DNA of 60,225 bases from Planctomycetota bacterium (GTDB taxonomy: Bacteria > Planctomycetota > B15-G4): assembly GCA_029259745.1 (NCBI GenBank), contig JAJDEO010000019.1:1-60225 (forward strand). Reading direction: 5' to 3'. Shown in pieces: positions 28,372 to 36,391 of this stretch (its first letter is position 1; the number at the start of each line of letters is the position of its first letter). The translations under genes were made by a program, and so were the position numbers. The notes beneath the pieces were generated by a model. That model saw only the letters and a list, made by a program, of their open reading frames with translations. It did not search any database and was not told where the DNA came from.

Positions 28372-29151
28372 GTGCCCGACTCGCCACCAGCCCCCCCGTC
28401 CGACGTCGACCTCACGATCGTCGTACCGCTCTACAACGAGGGCAAAACCCTCGGCGCCAGCCTCGCCACGCTGGCCGACGCCGCCGGCGCCTCGCCGTGG
28501 CGCTGGGAGATGGTGCTCGTCGACGACGGAAGCGTCGATGGCTCGCGCGCGATCGCCGACAGCTTCGCTGCACAGCGCGGGGCCCACGTGCGCAGCGCCC
28601 ATCACGCGCGCAATCGCGGTCGCGGTGCAGCCGTGCGCACCGGACTCGCTTCGGCGCGCGGCACCTATGCGGGCTTCCTCGACATCGACCTCGAAGTCGG
28701 CGCCGAGGCGATGGTGTCCTGCGTGCAGGCACTCGTGAACGGAGCCGACGTCGCCATCGGCGATCGCAGCTACGAACTCGCCGCGCGTTCGTGGCTGCGC
28801 CACGTGCTCAGTCGCGGCTACGCGTTCCTCGTACGTGGCCTCCTCGCCACGCGCGTGCGCGACACCGAGTCGGGCTGCAAGTGGTTCCGCGTCGATGCGA
28901 TCCGCGGCGTGCTCGACCAAGCAACCAGCGACGGGTGGTTCTTCGACACCGAGATCATGATCGCCGCCGAGCACGCGGGGCTCACGATCGCGCAGGTGCC
29001 GGTCGTGTTCCGGCGACGCTTCGACAAGGCCTCGACGGTGCGCCCTCTCGCCGACGCGATCGACTACTGGCAGCACCTCCTCGCGTTCCGACGCACGCTC
29101 GCCCGTGCCCCTCGCGTCCTCCGCGACGACACGGCTCAGGACGACGACTGA
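28372..29151 (+). CDS. Family 2 glycosyltransferase, dolichol-phosphate-mannose-synthase-like
   Basis: Transfers a sugar from a nucleotide donor, probably to a polyprenyl phosphate. 259 residues. TIVVPLYNEGKTL, the metal-ligand VLVDDGSVDGS, NRGRGAAVRTGL, FLDIDLEVG and the SGCKWFR segment match the DPM1-like clade. No C-terminal membrane helices, so it is the soluble type. GTG start at 28372. Divergent from the methyltransferase gene with about 62 bases between. It converges on the hexapeptide acyltransferase gene with a 16-base 3' overlap. A lipid-linked sugar made here could be the donor for the GT-C protein at 29751-32090. Confidence 0.88.
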   Translation: MPDSPPAPPSDVDLTIVVPLYNEGKTLGASLATLADAAGASPWRWEMVLVDDGSVDGSRAIADSFAAQRGAHVRSAHHARNRGRGAAVRTGLASARGTYAGFLDIDLEVGAEAMVSCVQALVNGADVAIGDRSYELAARSWLRHVLSRGYAFLVRGLLATRVRDTESGCKWFRVDAIRGVLDQATSDGWFFDTEIMIAAEHAGLTIAQVPVVFRRRFDKASTVRPLADAIDYWQHLLAFRRTLARAPRVLRDDTAQDDD

Positions 29152-29702
29152 CCGCGTCGAGCGGCCACGGTCCCGACCACGTCGGCAGGCTGCCCGCGCA
29201 CGATGTCACCCGGTGCCACGTCGCGCGTGACGATCGCGCCTGCCGCGACGAACGCCTCGGAACCGATCGTCACGCCCGGCAGGACGAGGGCGCGTGCGCC
29301 GAGATAGGCGCCGCGCTCGATCACGACCGGCGCCTGACTCGGCGGGAAGACGTCCTGCAAAGGATGGTTCGCGTAGCCGACGTTGGTGTGCGTCAGGATC
29401 AGGACTTCGTCGCCCAGCGTGACATGGTCAGCGAGTGTGACGCGCTCGGCGAGGTCGAGACGCACGCCGCGGCCGAGATAGCACGAGGCGCCCACGCGCA
29501 GCCCCGCGAGACCCGTGCGGTCGGCATTCGTGAAGCGGACGTCCATCAGTAGTGAATCGGTGCCGATCGACGCGCCGAGCAGGCGCAGCCAGACGGCGCG
29601 CGCGGGCGGGAAGAGCAACGCCCGCTCCACGAGCAACGCGATCTCGAGCCACGCATAGCGCAGCGCGCGTCGCCAGCCGATCTCACTCAGCGCACGTCCC
29701 AT
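29136..29702 (-). CDS. Left-handed beta-helix (hexapeptide) acyltransferase
   Basis: 188 residues. An N-terminal helical segment is followed by hexapeptide repeats from about residue 55 to 165 (SIGTDSLLMDV, GRGVRLDLAERVTLADHVTLG, GAYLGARALVLPGVTIG, AAGAIVTRDVAPGDIVRG). The loop LTHTNVGY carries the likely catalytic His of WbbJ/maltose-acetyltransferase-type enzymes. Probably O-acetylates a sugar in the glycan made by the neighbours. Overlaps the convergent GT2 gene by 16 bases. Acyl donor and acceptor not determinable. Confidence 0.85.
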   Translation of the reverse strand: MGRALSEIGWRRALRYAWLEIALLVERALLFPPARAVWLRLLGASIGTDSLLMDVRFTNADRTGLAGLRVGASCYLGRGVRLDLAERVTLADHVTLGDEVLILTHTNVGYANHPLQDVFPPSQAPVVIERGAYLGARALVLPGVTIGSEAFVAAGAIVTRDVAPGDIVRGQPADVVGTVAARRGQSSS

Positions 29703-29750
29703 ACCCCCGTCCTACCGCGCCGCCGCGCGATTTGCGAGCCTTGCACTCCC

Positions 29751-32090
29751 GTGGTCACGCCTCCACCCAGCGATCCGAAGCCATCTGCCGCCACGCGCGC
29801 CCTGCTGTTCGTGGTGTGCGTGGCGTTCGTCGTGCTCACGGCACGCACGTCGTGGGTGCTGCCGCTGTTCGAGGTGCCCGACGAGTTCGAGCACTACGAG
29901 GTCGCGGCACATTACGCGCGCGAGGCCTGGTTGCCGGACCTCACGGCGATGCCGAGGCACGCGCTCGACGAGGGTGTCCAGCCGCCGCTCGCGTACATCG
30001 GTTTCGCGCTCGGCATCCACGCCCTCGACCTCGTGGACGTCGATGTCTTCGGCCGCCGCGTCCCCGCTGATATCGCGCGGCGCGCCCGCGACGTGGCCCT
30101 GTTCCAGCACGGCCCTGACGAAGCCCGCCCCTATCACGACGTCGCCTGGAGGCTCCACGTCTTGCGCCTGCTGAACATCGCGCCGGGCCTCGCGACGATC
30201 CTTCTCACGTTCCTTCTCGCGCGCCGCGTCGCGCCGCACCGCGAGGGCCTCGCCCTCGGCGCCGCGTCGCTCGTCGCGCTCAATCCGCAGTTCGGTTCGC
30301 TCTGTGGAGGCATCACGAACGACCCGCTCGCGATCGCACTCTGCACGGGCGCGCTGTGCCAGATCGTGACGTGGTGCCGGACGGAAGTCCCGAGCGACCG
30401 GCAGCTCGTCACCCTCGGCCTCACGATCGGCGCGGCGCTGATCGCGAAGCTCTCGGCGACGTTCCTGATCCCGACGGTCGGCGTCGCGCTGCTGCTGCGC
30501 AAGACACCCACGACGGCGCGCGCCTTCACGGAGATCTACCTCATCGCGATCGGCGTGCTGCTCGTGAGCGGCCCGTGGTTCGTCTGGAACACGATGACGT
30601 ACGGCGACCCGCTGGCCTGGGAACTCGGCGTCTCGAAGTTCGGGCTCGATCGCCGCGAGCTCACCGAGGCGCCGACGTGGCGACTGCTCACGATGCGCTA
30701 CGTGCCGCGCATGGCGTCGACGTACGCGGCGCGCTTCGGTGCAACCGGCCCCGGTGGTGCGTGGCTTTCGGCGGTGTGGCTCGTCACCGCGGGCGCCGCG
30801 TCCGTCGGCCTCGCGCTGGGCGCCGTGTCTTCGCGCGTGCGCCGGCGCATCATCCCGGCGAGGCACGGACAACGCTACGCGCTCTTGGCCGCAGCGCTCG
30901 CCGCCAACCTCCTCGCGAGCGTCACCTTCTATCTCTCGTTCAACCAGGCCCAAGGGCGCTACCTCTTTCCGACGATCGCGCCGACGGCCGTGGTCGCCGC
31001 GCTGCTGTGCGCCACGTGGTGGCGGCCGCTCTGGGCCACGGCGGGCTTGGCGACGCTCGGAATCTCGCTGTGGCATGCGCAGACCGGCGCACTCACCGCG
31101 GCGTTCTGGCCGCTCAACCGTGGGCACGACGAGACGTTCGCGCTCGCCACGCCGCACCAACCCGGCGTCCCCGAAACGTCCCTCGCGTGGCTCGCCGACG
31201 GGACGACGATCGAGAGCGTCGAGTCGCCGGAGCTGCGCTGGCACCCGCCTTCACCGAGCGATCGGTTCACGGTACGGCTGTGGTCGCGAGGCTTTGCTCC
31301 GCTCGTCGACATGTGGCGCGACTCAGGCACGACGGCGCACGATCGCTACACGCCACCCGACGACCTCTGGCGTCAGCTGCCGCCCGACGTCCCGCTGCTC
31401 GCGCAGGTGCAACGGCTCGCGACGTCGAGCGAACGCAGCGCCGGTCTCGTCGGCGCCGTGACGCCGGTGCGCACGCTGAAACGACGCGCCGGCGTTGCGC
31501 CGCGTGACGACACGAGCGCGGCCACGCTGCTGCCCGCCGCCGCGCCCGAACCCGACCGCTTCGAAGGCGAAGAGCACGTGCCGGGCATTCGACTGCGCGT
31601 GCGTGACGGGGACGTCGTCATGGATGTCGATGACGGAGGCGTCGGCGGCCCGCCCGTCGTCTGTCTGCACGGACGCGACTCCACCCTCGACGACTGGGTC
31701 GCCGCCACGCGCGACCTCCGTCGCCAGCGGCGTGTCGTCCACATCGGACTCGACCACGACGTCGAGCTCGACGAACTCGCACGGCGCGTCCGCATCGCGC
31801 TCGAAACGCTCCTCGTCCGCGACGCCGTCCTCGTGGGCGACGAACGCGGCGCCGACGTCGCGCTCACCCTCGTCGACCAGCTCGCCGACGAGGCTCGCCG
31901 CGAACGCGAGATGCGCGGCCCGAACGCGCCGCCATCCGAGCGCTCACCGGTGGCCATGCTCGTGCTGACGGCCACGCCGGACCGACGGCCCGCCGGCCTG
32001 CCCGTGCTCGTGGTCGCGCCACCCGCCCTCGAGGAACGAGCCGGGCGCGCGTTCGGTCGGCGCCTCCTCGAGGCTCTCGACGACCGCTGA
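29751..32090 (+). CDS. GT-C/DUF2142-like membrane glycosyltransferase with degenerate alpha/beta-hydrolase tail
   Basis: 779 residues, GTG start at 29751. Residues 1 to about 480 hold about ten hydrophobic segments. The first extracytoplasmic loop has the acidic motif FEVPDEFEHYE at 41-50, and LNPQFGSLCGGITNDPLA follows, as in DUF2142/ArnT-like polyprenyl-sugar transferases. Residues about 630-779 look like an alpha/beta hydrolase: VVCLHGRDSTLDDW and then VLVGDERGADVAL, where the nucleophile Ser of the G-x-S-x-G elbow is Glu. A C-terminal LPVLVVAPP strand follows. The tail is therefore probably a non-catalytic binding domain. Both readings are by pattern. Follows the acyltransferase gene divergently; tRNA-Cys lies convergent after it. 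Confidence 0.75.
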   Translation: MVTPPPSDPKPSAATRALLFVVCVAFVVLTARTSWVLPLFEVPDEFEHYEVAAHYAREAWLPDLTAMPRHALDEGVQPPLAYIGFALGIHALDLVDVDVFGRRVPADIARRARDVALFQHGPDEARPYHDVAWRLHVLRLLNIAPGLATILLTFLLARRVAPHREGLALGAASLVALNPQFGSLCGGITNDPLAIALCTGALCQIVTWCRTEVPSDRQLVTLGLTIGAALIAKLSATFLIPTVGVALLLRKTPTTARAFTEIYLIAIGVLLVSGPWFVWNTMTYGDPLAWELGVSKFGLDRRELTEAPTWRLLTMRYVPRMASTYAARFGATGPGGAWLSAVWLVTAGAASVGLALGAVSSRVRRRIIPARHGQRYALLAAALAANLLASVTFYLSFNQAQGRYLFPTIAPTAVVAALLCATWWRPLWATAGLATLGISLWHAQTGALTAAFWPLNRGHDETFALATPHQPGVPETSLAWLADGTTIESVESPELRWHPPSPSDRFTVRLWSRGFAPLVDMWRDSGTTAHDRYTPPDDLWRQLPPDVPLLAQVQRLATSSERSAGLVGAVTPVRTLKRRAGVAPRDDTSAATLLPAAAPEPDRFEGEEHVPGIRLRVRDGDVVMDVDDGGVGGPPVVCLHGRDSTLDDWVAATRDLRRQRRVVHIGLDHDVELDELARRVRIALETLLVRDAVLVGDERGADVALTLVDQLADEARREREMRGPNAPPSERSPVAMLVLTATPDRRPAGLPVLVVAPPALEERAGRAFGRRLLEALDDR

Positions 32091-32113
32091 CCTCGCAGCC
32101 CGAGGTGTGAAAA

Positions 32114-32188
32114 TGGAGGCGGCACCCGGATTCGAACCGGGGAATGACGGATTTGCAATCCGTTGCCTTACCACTTGGCCATGCCGCC
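32114..32188 (-). tRNA. tRNA-Cys (anticodon GCA)
   Basis: On the minus strand the sequence folds as a full cloverleaf: acceptor stem GGCGGCA pairing with TGCCGCC, D-arm with AAGTGGTAAGGC, anticodon stem ACGGA/TCCGT enclosing loop TTGCAAA (anticodon GCA), and T-arm with GGTTCGAATCC. U73 discriminator is as expected for tRNA-Cys. The 3' CCA is encoded (32114-32116 read in reverse). No integrase or duplicated tRNA 3' end is seen nearby. Confidence 0.95.
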
Positions 32189-32217
32189 TCTGGGCCGCCG
32201 AAACGGCCAGGGGCGGG

Positions 32218-32226
32218 ACGATAACA
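32218..32226 (-). promoter_or_regulatory. Possible extended -10 for tRNA-Cys
   Basis: Minus strand reads TGTTATCGT: TG, one base, then TATCGT, ending about 30 bases before the tRNA 5' end. No well-spaced -35 recognised. Low confidence. Confidence 0.3.
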
Positions 32227-32387
32227 GCCTGACCAACGGGGCGCCAGAACGAGAGGTCGCACGCGACGCGGCGGCGCTCCGTGGCGATTCGCCGCGGTGT
32301 CGAGACGCATTCCACCGCCTCGCGGGGCCACCAGGGCCGGGAATGACTTTTGTCACGAGCCGCCCGGCCTGCTATGAAGCGGAAACC

Positions 32388-32681
32388 ATGAATCGCATCC
32401 CGCACCAGCACAAGCGCCCCGAGAGGCCCAATGCGCTCTTCGGGGTCGGCCTCGACGGGGCCGGTCTCGGCCCGGAATCGAACGACGGACAAACCCGCGT
32501 CACGCGCGGCGAGGATTATCTGCTCGTCGGCGGAAGCGAGCCGCTGCACGAGGCGATGCAGGATGTCGCCGAGACGATTTCGGACGCGTGTCGCAGCGAG
32601 GGCACGACGCTCGGTGCCGCGCCGCCGGAGCTGCTGCGCGAGATCGTCGAGGATCTCGGCCGAGACGACGACGACGCTTGA
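32388..32681 (+). CDS. Small hypothetical protein
   Basis: 97 residues, ATG at 32388. Not recognised. The middle reads like a conserved core (GEDYLLVGGSEPLHEAMQDV) and the C terminus is acidic (EDLGRDDDDA). No signal peptide or membrane segment. Its TGA overlaps the TTG start of the CitE-like gene, so the two are probably co-translated. The longer open frame begins inside the tRNA gene and is not credible. Confidence 0.65.
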   Translation: MNRIPHQHKRPERPNALFGVGLDGAGLGPESNDGQTRVTRGEDYLLVGGSEPLHEAMQDVAETISDACRSEGTTLGAAPPELLREIVEDLGRDDDDA

Positions 32682-33661
32682 GCGGTCCGCGCGAGGCGCT
32701 CTTCGCCGGTGAGCCACGCGTCGCGCCCGTTGCTGCTTGCGATCACTACGCCGGCACCGAGCGTCGCATGACGAAGGCGCTGGCGCTCCAGGCCGAGCAC
32801 GGCGGCACGTTCGACGTCACGCTCGACCTCGAAGACGGCGCGCCGGCCGGGCGCGAAGCCGAGCATCGCGAACTCGTCGTCGAGATGCTGCGCGCCCATG
32901 GCCATCAGGCCGGCGCCATCGGCGTGCGCGTACACGACATCTCGACGCCCCACTGGCGTGACGATATCGACTTCGTCGTGGCGAACGCCGGCGCGCACAT
33001 CGCGCATGTCACCTTTCCCAAGGCGACGTCGGCGCGTCAGGTGCAGGCGATGATCACGCAGCTCCAGGCCGCATGCGCGCGCGCCGGACTCGAGCGCGAG
33101 ATCGCCGTGCATGTGCTCGTGGAAACGCACGGGCTGCTCGCCGAAGTCCAGCTGGCCGCCGGGCTGCCTTGGGTGGCCGTGTTCGACTTCGGACTCATGG
33201 ACTTCGTCAGCGCGCACCACGGCGCGATCCCCGCCTTGGCACTGCGCTCGCCGGGTCAGTTCGATCACGCCCTCGTGCGTCGCGCGAAGGTCGAACTCGT
33301 GGCGGCCGCGCTCGCACACGGCGTCGTGCCGGCACACAACGTCACCGTGGCCTTCGATGACGTCGAGCAGACGCGCGCCGACGCCCTCCGCGCGCGCGAC
33401 GAGTTCGGCTTCCTGCGCATGTGGTCGATCCACCCCGCGCAGATCGCCCCGATCCTCGAGGTCTTCGCCCCCGACGCGCACGACGTCGCCACGGGCATCG
33501 ACGTCCTGCGCGCCGGCGCGGCCGCGAGCTGGGCGCCGATCCGCCACGCCGAGCAACTCCACGACCGCGCGAGCTACCGCTTCTTCTGGCACGTCCTCGA
33601 ACGCGCCCACGCCGCCGGCTTCGCGCTCCCCGACGACGTCCTCACCTGGCTCGGCGACTGA
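32678..33661 (+). CDS. HpcH/HpaI aldolase / CitE-like lyase family protein, TTG start
   Basis: About 327 residues of a CoA-ester lyase/aldolase TIM barrel. Family features: FDVTLDLEDGAPAG with metal-binding acids, GVRVHDISTPHW, FPKATSARQVQ and HVLVETHGLLAEV with the metal-ligand Glu, then MWSIHPAQI near the end. CitE relatives include citramalyl-CoA, malyl-CoA and beta-hydroxybutyryl lyases; which one is unclear. I place the start at TTG 32678 because it overlaps the previous stop as TTGA and all residues from there are in the reading frame up to the barrel; no ATG lies before the first strand. Repeat-bearing gap follows. Confidence 0.8.
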   Translation: MSGPREALFAGEPRVAPVAACDHYAGTERRMTKALALQAEHGGTFDVTLDLEDGAPAGREAEHRELVVEMLRAHGHQAGAIGVRVHDISTPHWRDDIDFVVANAGAHIAHVTFPKATSARQVQAMITQLQAACARAGLEREIAVHVLVETHGLLAEVQLAAGLPWVAVFDFGLMDFVSAHHGAIPALALRSPGQFDHALVRRAKVELVAAALAHGVVPAHNVTVAFDDVEQTRADALRARDEFGFLRMWSIHPAQIAPILEVFAPDAHDVATGIDVLRAGAAASWAPIRHAEQLHDRASYRFFWHVLERAHAAGFALPDDVLTWLGD

Positions 33662-33859
33662 TCGTCGACGGTGCGACGCCCGAGTGACACCACCTCCACG
33701 TGGAACGACATCGGCGAGTGACAACCCGCCGTCGAAGCCGCTGCGCTCCCTTACTGGAGCTCAAATGACTCGTGGCTGCGTGGAACCCCTCGACTCTCGG
33801 AGCCGAGAGGCCGCTGCGGTCCGGCGCATCCGAAATGGATGCCCGAACCAGGAGGAGCG

Positions 33860-33979
33860 ATGACCTTCGCCGTGCGTTCCAGATCGACTTCACGGACGCC
33901 AATGACTTCGTGCGCCTCGTCAACGAAGCACATCGAACGCTTCGGTGATCACGTCGACAAAGCCTCACCAGGTCGGTGA
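33860..33979 (+). pseudogene. Possible frameshifted remnant of a small gene
   Basis: AGGAGG lies four bases before ATG 33860. The ATG frame gives MTFAV, then low-complexity Ser/Thr/Arg. The next frame over the same DNA reads FQIDFTDANDFVRLVNEAHR, and the first frame becomes protein-like again at ERFGDHVDKAS. Two compensating frameshifts in a once-intact gene would explain this. Family not recognised. Short length makes chance resemblance possible. Confidence 0.3.
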
Positions 33980-34030
33980 ACCGCGCTTCGCAATGCCATG
34001 CTCGCCCCCGGCCCGTCCGCCCCGCCAAGG

Positions 34031-34134
34031 CCACCTGCAGAGCCCGCCCCATCTCGCACCCACCCGTCCCCGAGGATCAACGATCCCACGTGCCCTCCGG
34101 ATCGCGACGACCGAACCTCCGTCCCGAGCACAAC
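34031..34134 (+). repeat. Dispersed intergenic repeat, copy B
   Basis: Same architecture as copy A: CCACCTG at the left end, the shared 18-mer at 34066-34083, the shared 14-mer at 34108-34121 and GCACAAC at 34128-34134. Sits between convergent gene ends, same orientation as the other two copies. Confidence 0.75.
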
Positions 34135-34217
34135 CACCCCCACCCCCCCATCCGGCGCGGCCCGCCTCCAGCTCGCAACCACTGAGCCGTCATCGGTCGA
34201 CGGGGACGCCGTCAGCG

Positions 34218-34252
34218 ACTTCACGTCGTCGCAACCCTCGCCACGCGATCCC
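34218..34252 (+). repeat. 35-base accessory module of dispersed repeat
   Basis: 28 of 35 bases identical, ungapped, to positions 1-35. Begins 84 bases after the end of core copy B. No equivalent was found at that distance from copy C. Confidence 0.4.
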
Positions 34253-34343
34253 ACCGACGCCGCCTTGGGTGCCAGAGCGAGGGCGTCCCGGTCGCCCGAT
34301 GTCGGCGGTCAAGCACTAACGCCGCCCGCAAAGCCCCACCCCC

Positions 34344-34814
34344 TTAAGCCGCTGCCTTCAGCGAGTCGAGCGACGTGCGGATGCCTTCGATCTCAGGCCA
34401 CTGGAACGCGGCGATCTCGAGGTAGAGCACGACGTCTTCGCGCTCGAACTTCTCGACGAGTTCGTCGACGGCCGCGGGCACCTTGTCGGCAGCCGGCTCG
34501 GAGTCGTCTTCGATCTGCCCCTCTTCGTGCGGGACACCCGTGGCGTCGAGGAACGCCGCCACGAGATCCTTGCGCGGACCGAGGAAGTACGTGCGCATGA
34601 TGTCGCCGGCGAGGTCTTCATCGCGACGTTTCACCATGAAGCTCCGCAGAGCCTTGATGCGCATGGGCAACGGGCGCTTGCGGATGGTCTGCGGGCGACT
34701 ATTCAGGGCCTGGGCCGCCGCGTTGTCAAGCGCCGCGCGAACCTGGTTAGGCAGCGTCTCGACGACGGCCTGGAGCCGCTCGAGGGACATGTCGAGAACG
34801 AGTTCGAGCATCAT
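34344..34814 (-). CDS. Hypothetical protein downstream of pepA
   Basis: 156 residues, not recognised. Mostly helical by composition, with a basic first half (RPQTIRKRPLPMRIKALRSF) and an acidic second half (EEGQIEDDSEPAADK). A central segment EDLAGDIMRTYFLGPRKDLV looks like a conserved core, and there is a hydrophobic patch VVLYLEIAAFQWPEI near the end. No signal peptide or membrane helix. Starts six bases after the pepA stop (second ATG at 34811 also possible), so it is co-transcribed with pepA. Coding status is supported by codon pattern and operon spacing. Confidence 0.7.
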   Translation of the reverse strand: MMLELVLDMSLERLQAVVETLPNQVRAALDNAAAQALNSRPQTIRKRPLPMRIKALRSFMVKRRDEDLAGDIMRTYFLGPRKDLVAAFLDATGVPHEEGQIEDDSEPAADKVPAAVDELVEKFEREDVVLYLEIAAFQWPEIEGIRTSLDSLKAAA

Positions 34815-34820
34815 CGTGGA

Positions 34821-36275
34821 TCAGCCCCAGTTCGCGATCATGTCGTAGACGAGGCGGACGCCGTAGCCCGTCGCCCAGCCGTCTTCGTTGTAGTCGCGCT
34901 TCGGGCCGTTCCAGGCCGTGCCCGCGATGTCGATGTGCGCGTGCGGGATGCCGTTCGTGAACTCGAACAGGAACGCCGCCGCCGTCGACGAACCGCCTTC
35001 GCGCCCGGCCGAGTTGCTGATGTCGCCGAACTTGCTCTTGATGGCCTGGGTGTAGACGTCGTAGGTCGGCATGCGCCAGAGGCGCTCACCCGTACGCTCG
35101 GCCGATTCCTGCAGACGCGCGGCGAGCTTGTCGTCGCGGCAGAAGAGGCCGGCCGCTTCCGAGCCGATCGCGATCAGGATCGCGCCCGTGAGCGTCGCCA
35201 TGTCGACGATCGCGTCGGGCTTGTGCTTCGTGGCGTGGTGCAGGCAGTCGGACAGAACGACGCGTCCTTCGGCGTCTGTGTTGATGACCTCGATCGTCTT
35301 GCCCGAACCCGTCTTGACGACGTCGCCCGGCTTGTAGGCCGACGGCCCCGGCATGTTGTCGGTGGTGCCGACGATGGCGATGACGCGCGTGTTCTTCGGC
35401 TTCAGCGTCGCCACGGCATGCATGAGACCGATCGTCGCGCCGGCGCCGCACATGTCGTACTTCATCTCCTCCATCTTCGCCGACGGCTTCAGCGAGATGC
35501 CGCCCGAGTCGAAGGTGAGGCCCTTGCCGACGACACAGATCGTGTGCTTCGCCTTGCCGGGGTTGTAGTCCATCTCGACGAGATAGGGCATCTCGGAGGT
35601 GCCCTGGTTGACGGCCAAGATGCCGCCGTACCCGGCCTTCTCGAGCGCCTTGCGATCCATCGCGCGGAACTTCAACTCGCCCTTCTTGGCGATCGCCTGG
35701 GCGCGCGTCTTGAGGTGACGCGGCGTGGCGACGTTGCCCGGCATGTCGCCGAGGTCGCGCGCGATGTTCGCGCCTTCACCGAGCGCCATCGCCGTCTTGA
35801 GCACGGAGGCCGCGCCCTTCACGTCGGAGACGATACCGACCGACTTCGCCGGAGCCGAGGTGGGTTTCTTCTGGCTGTAGCGGTAACCCGCGAGGACGGC
35901 TCCTTCACCGAAGGCCTGGAGCGATTCGGCGCTGAAAGCCGCCTTGCCGCCCGTGCCGACGATAACCTTGTCGGCCTTGAGCTTGGCTGCTTCCTTGATG
36001 GCGATCGCACCGGCGCGACGGAAGTCGTCGGGCGTGGCCTCGCGTGCCGCACCGACACCGATCAGCAGCAGGGCGCGCGGCCCGCTGCGATCCTCGGCGT
36101 GCAGTACGAGCGTCTCGCGCATGCCGGCCTCGAAGACCTTGCGTCCCATCAGAGCCAGGGCGCGCTCACCGAGCGTTCCACCGGGAAGAGACGTGGTCTT
36201 GCCCGCGGTGACCAGCAGGACGACCAGGGGGACGTTGCTGTCGAGGGCGTTGGACTTCGCGGCTGTCAGGCGCAT
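34821..36275 (-). CDS. pepA: Leucyl aminopeptidase (M17)
   Basis: Cytosolic di-metal aminopeptidase, hexameric in the family. 484 residues. The catalytic domain carries VGKGLTFDSGGISLKPS with the first metal-ligand Lys and Asp, and the signature NTDAEGRVVLSD with further ligands, followed by ATLTGA. The N-terminal macro-like domain is present. AGGAG lies nine bases before the ATG at 36275; the longer open frame is not family-like. Followed by an unknown gene after six bases. Divergent from rsmE across 116 bases. Confidence 0.95.
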   Translation of the reverse strand: MRLTAAKSNALDSNVPLVVLLVTAGKTTSLPGGTLGERALALMGRKVFEAGMRETLVLHAEDRSGPRALLLIGVGAAREATPDDFRRAGAIAIKEAAKLKADKVIVGTGGKAAFSAESLQAFGEGAVLAGYRYSQKKPTSAPAKSVGIVSDVKGAASVLKTAMALGEGANIARDLGDMPGNVATPRHLKTRAQAIAKKGELKFRAMDRKALEKAGYGGILAVNQGTSEMPYLVEMDYNPGKAKHTICVVGKGLTFDSGGISLKPSAKMEEMKYDMCGAGATIGLMHAVATLKPKNTRVIAIVGTTDNMPGPSAYKPGDVVKTGSGKTIEVINTDAEGRVVLSDCLHHATKHKPDAIVDMATLTGAILIAIGSEAAGLFCRDDKLAARLQESAERTGERLWRMPTYDVYTQAIKSKFGDISNSAGREGGSSTAAAFLFEFTNGIPHAHIDIAGTAWNGPKRDYNEDGWATGYGVRLVYDMIANWG

Positions 36276-36391
36276 CGCGACGGGCTCCTGCGAATGAGGA
36301 CGGGGGGTGCTGCAGTGCGTCGTGACGTCGCACCAGCAAGCCGGGAACGGTATCACAACGATATCCCCCACTCCCAGCGGATCAGACGACC

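Larger units (their letters stand above)
33662..34343. other. 682-base gap with dispersed repeat and decayed small ORF
   Basis: Lies between 3' ends of convergent genes. Contains, in order: a small hairpin CTCTCG/CGAGAG near 33795-33810; a possible dead small gene starting at 33860 behind a strong AGGAGG; repeat copy B (34031-34134) and its accessory module (34218-34252). Composition becomes C-rich from 34060 to 34170. I see no intact gene on either strand. Confidence 0.6.

Noticed and set aside
32114..32388. Integration site at tRNA-Cys
   Set aside because: No integrase gene and no second copy of the tRNA 3' end was seen in the window.
33964..34343. Small plus-strand ORFs in the repeat-bearing gap
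   Set aside because: Pro/Arg/Ser low-complexity with no ribosome site; coincide with C-rich repeat DNA.
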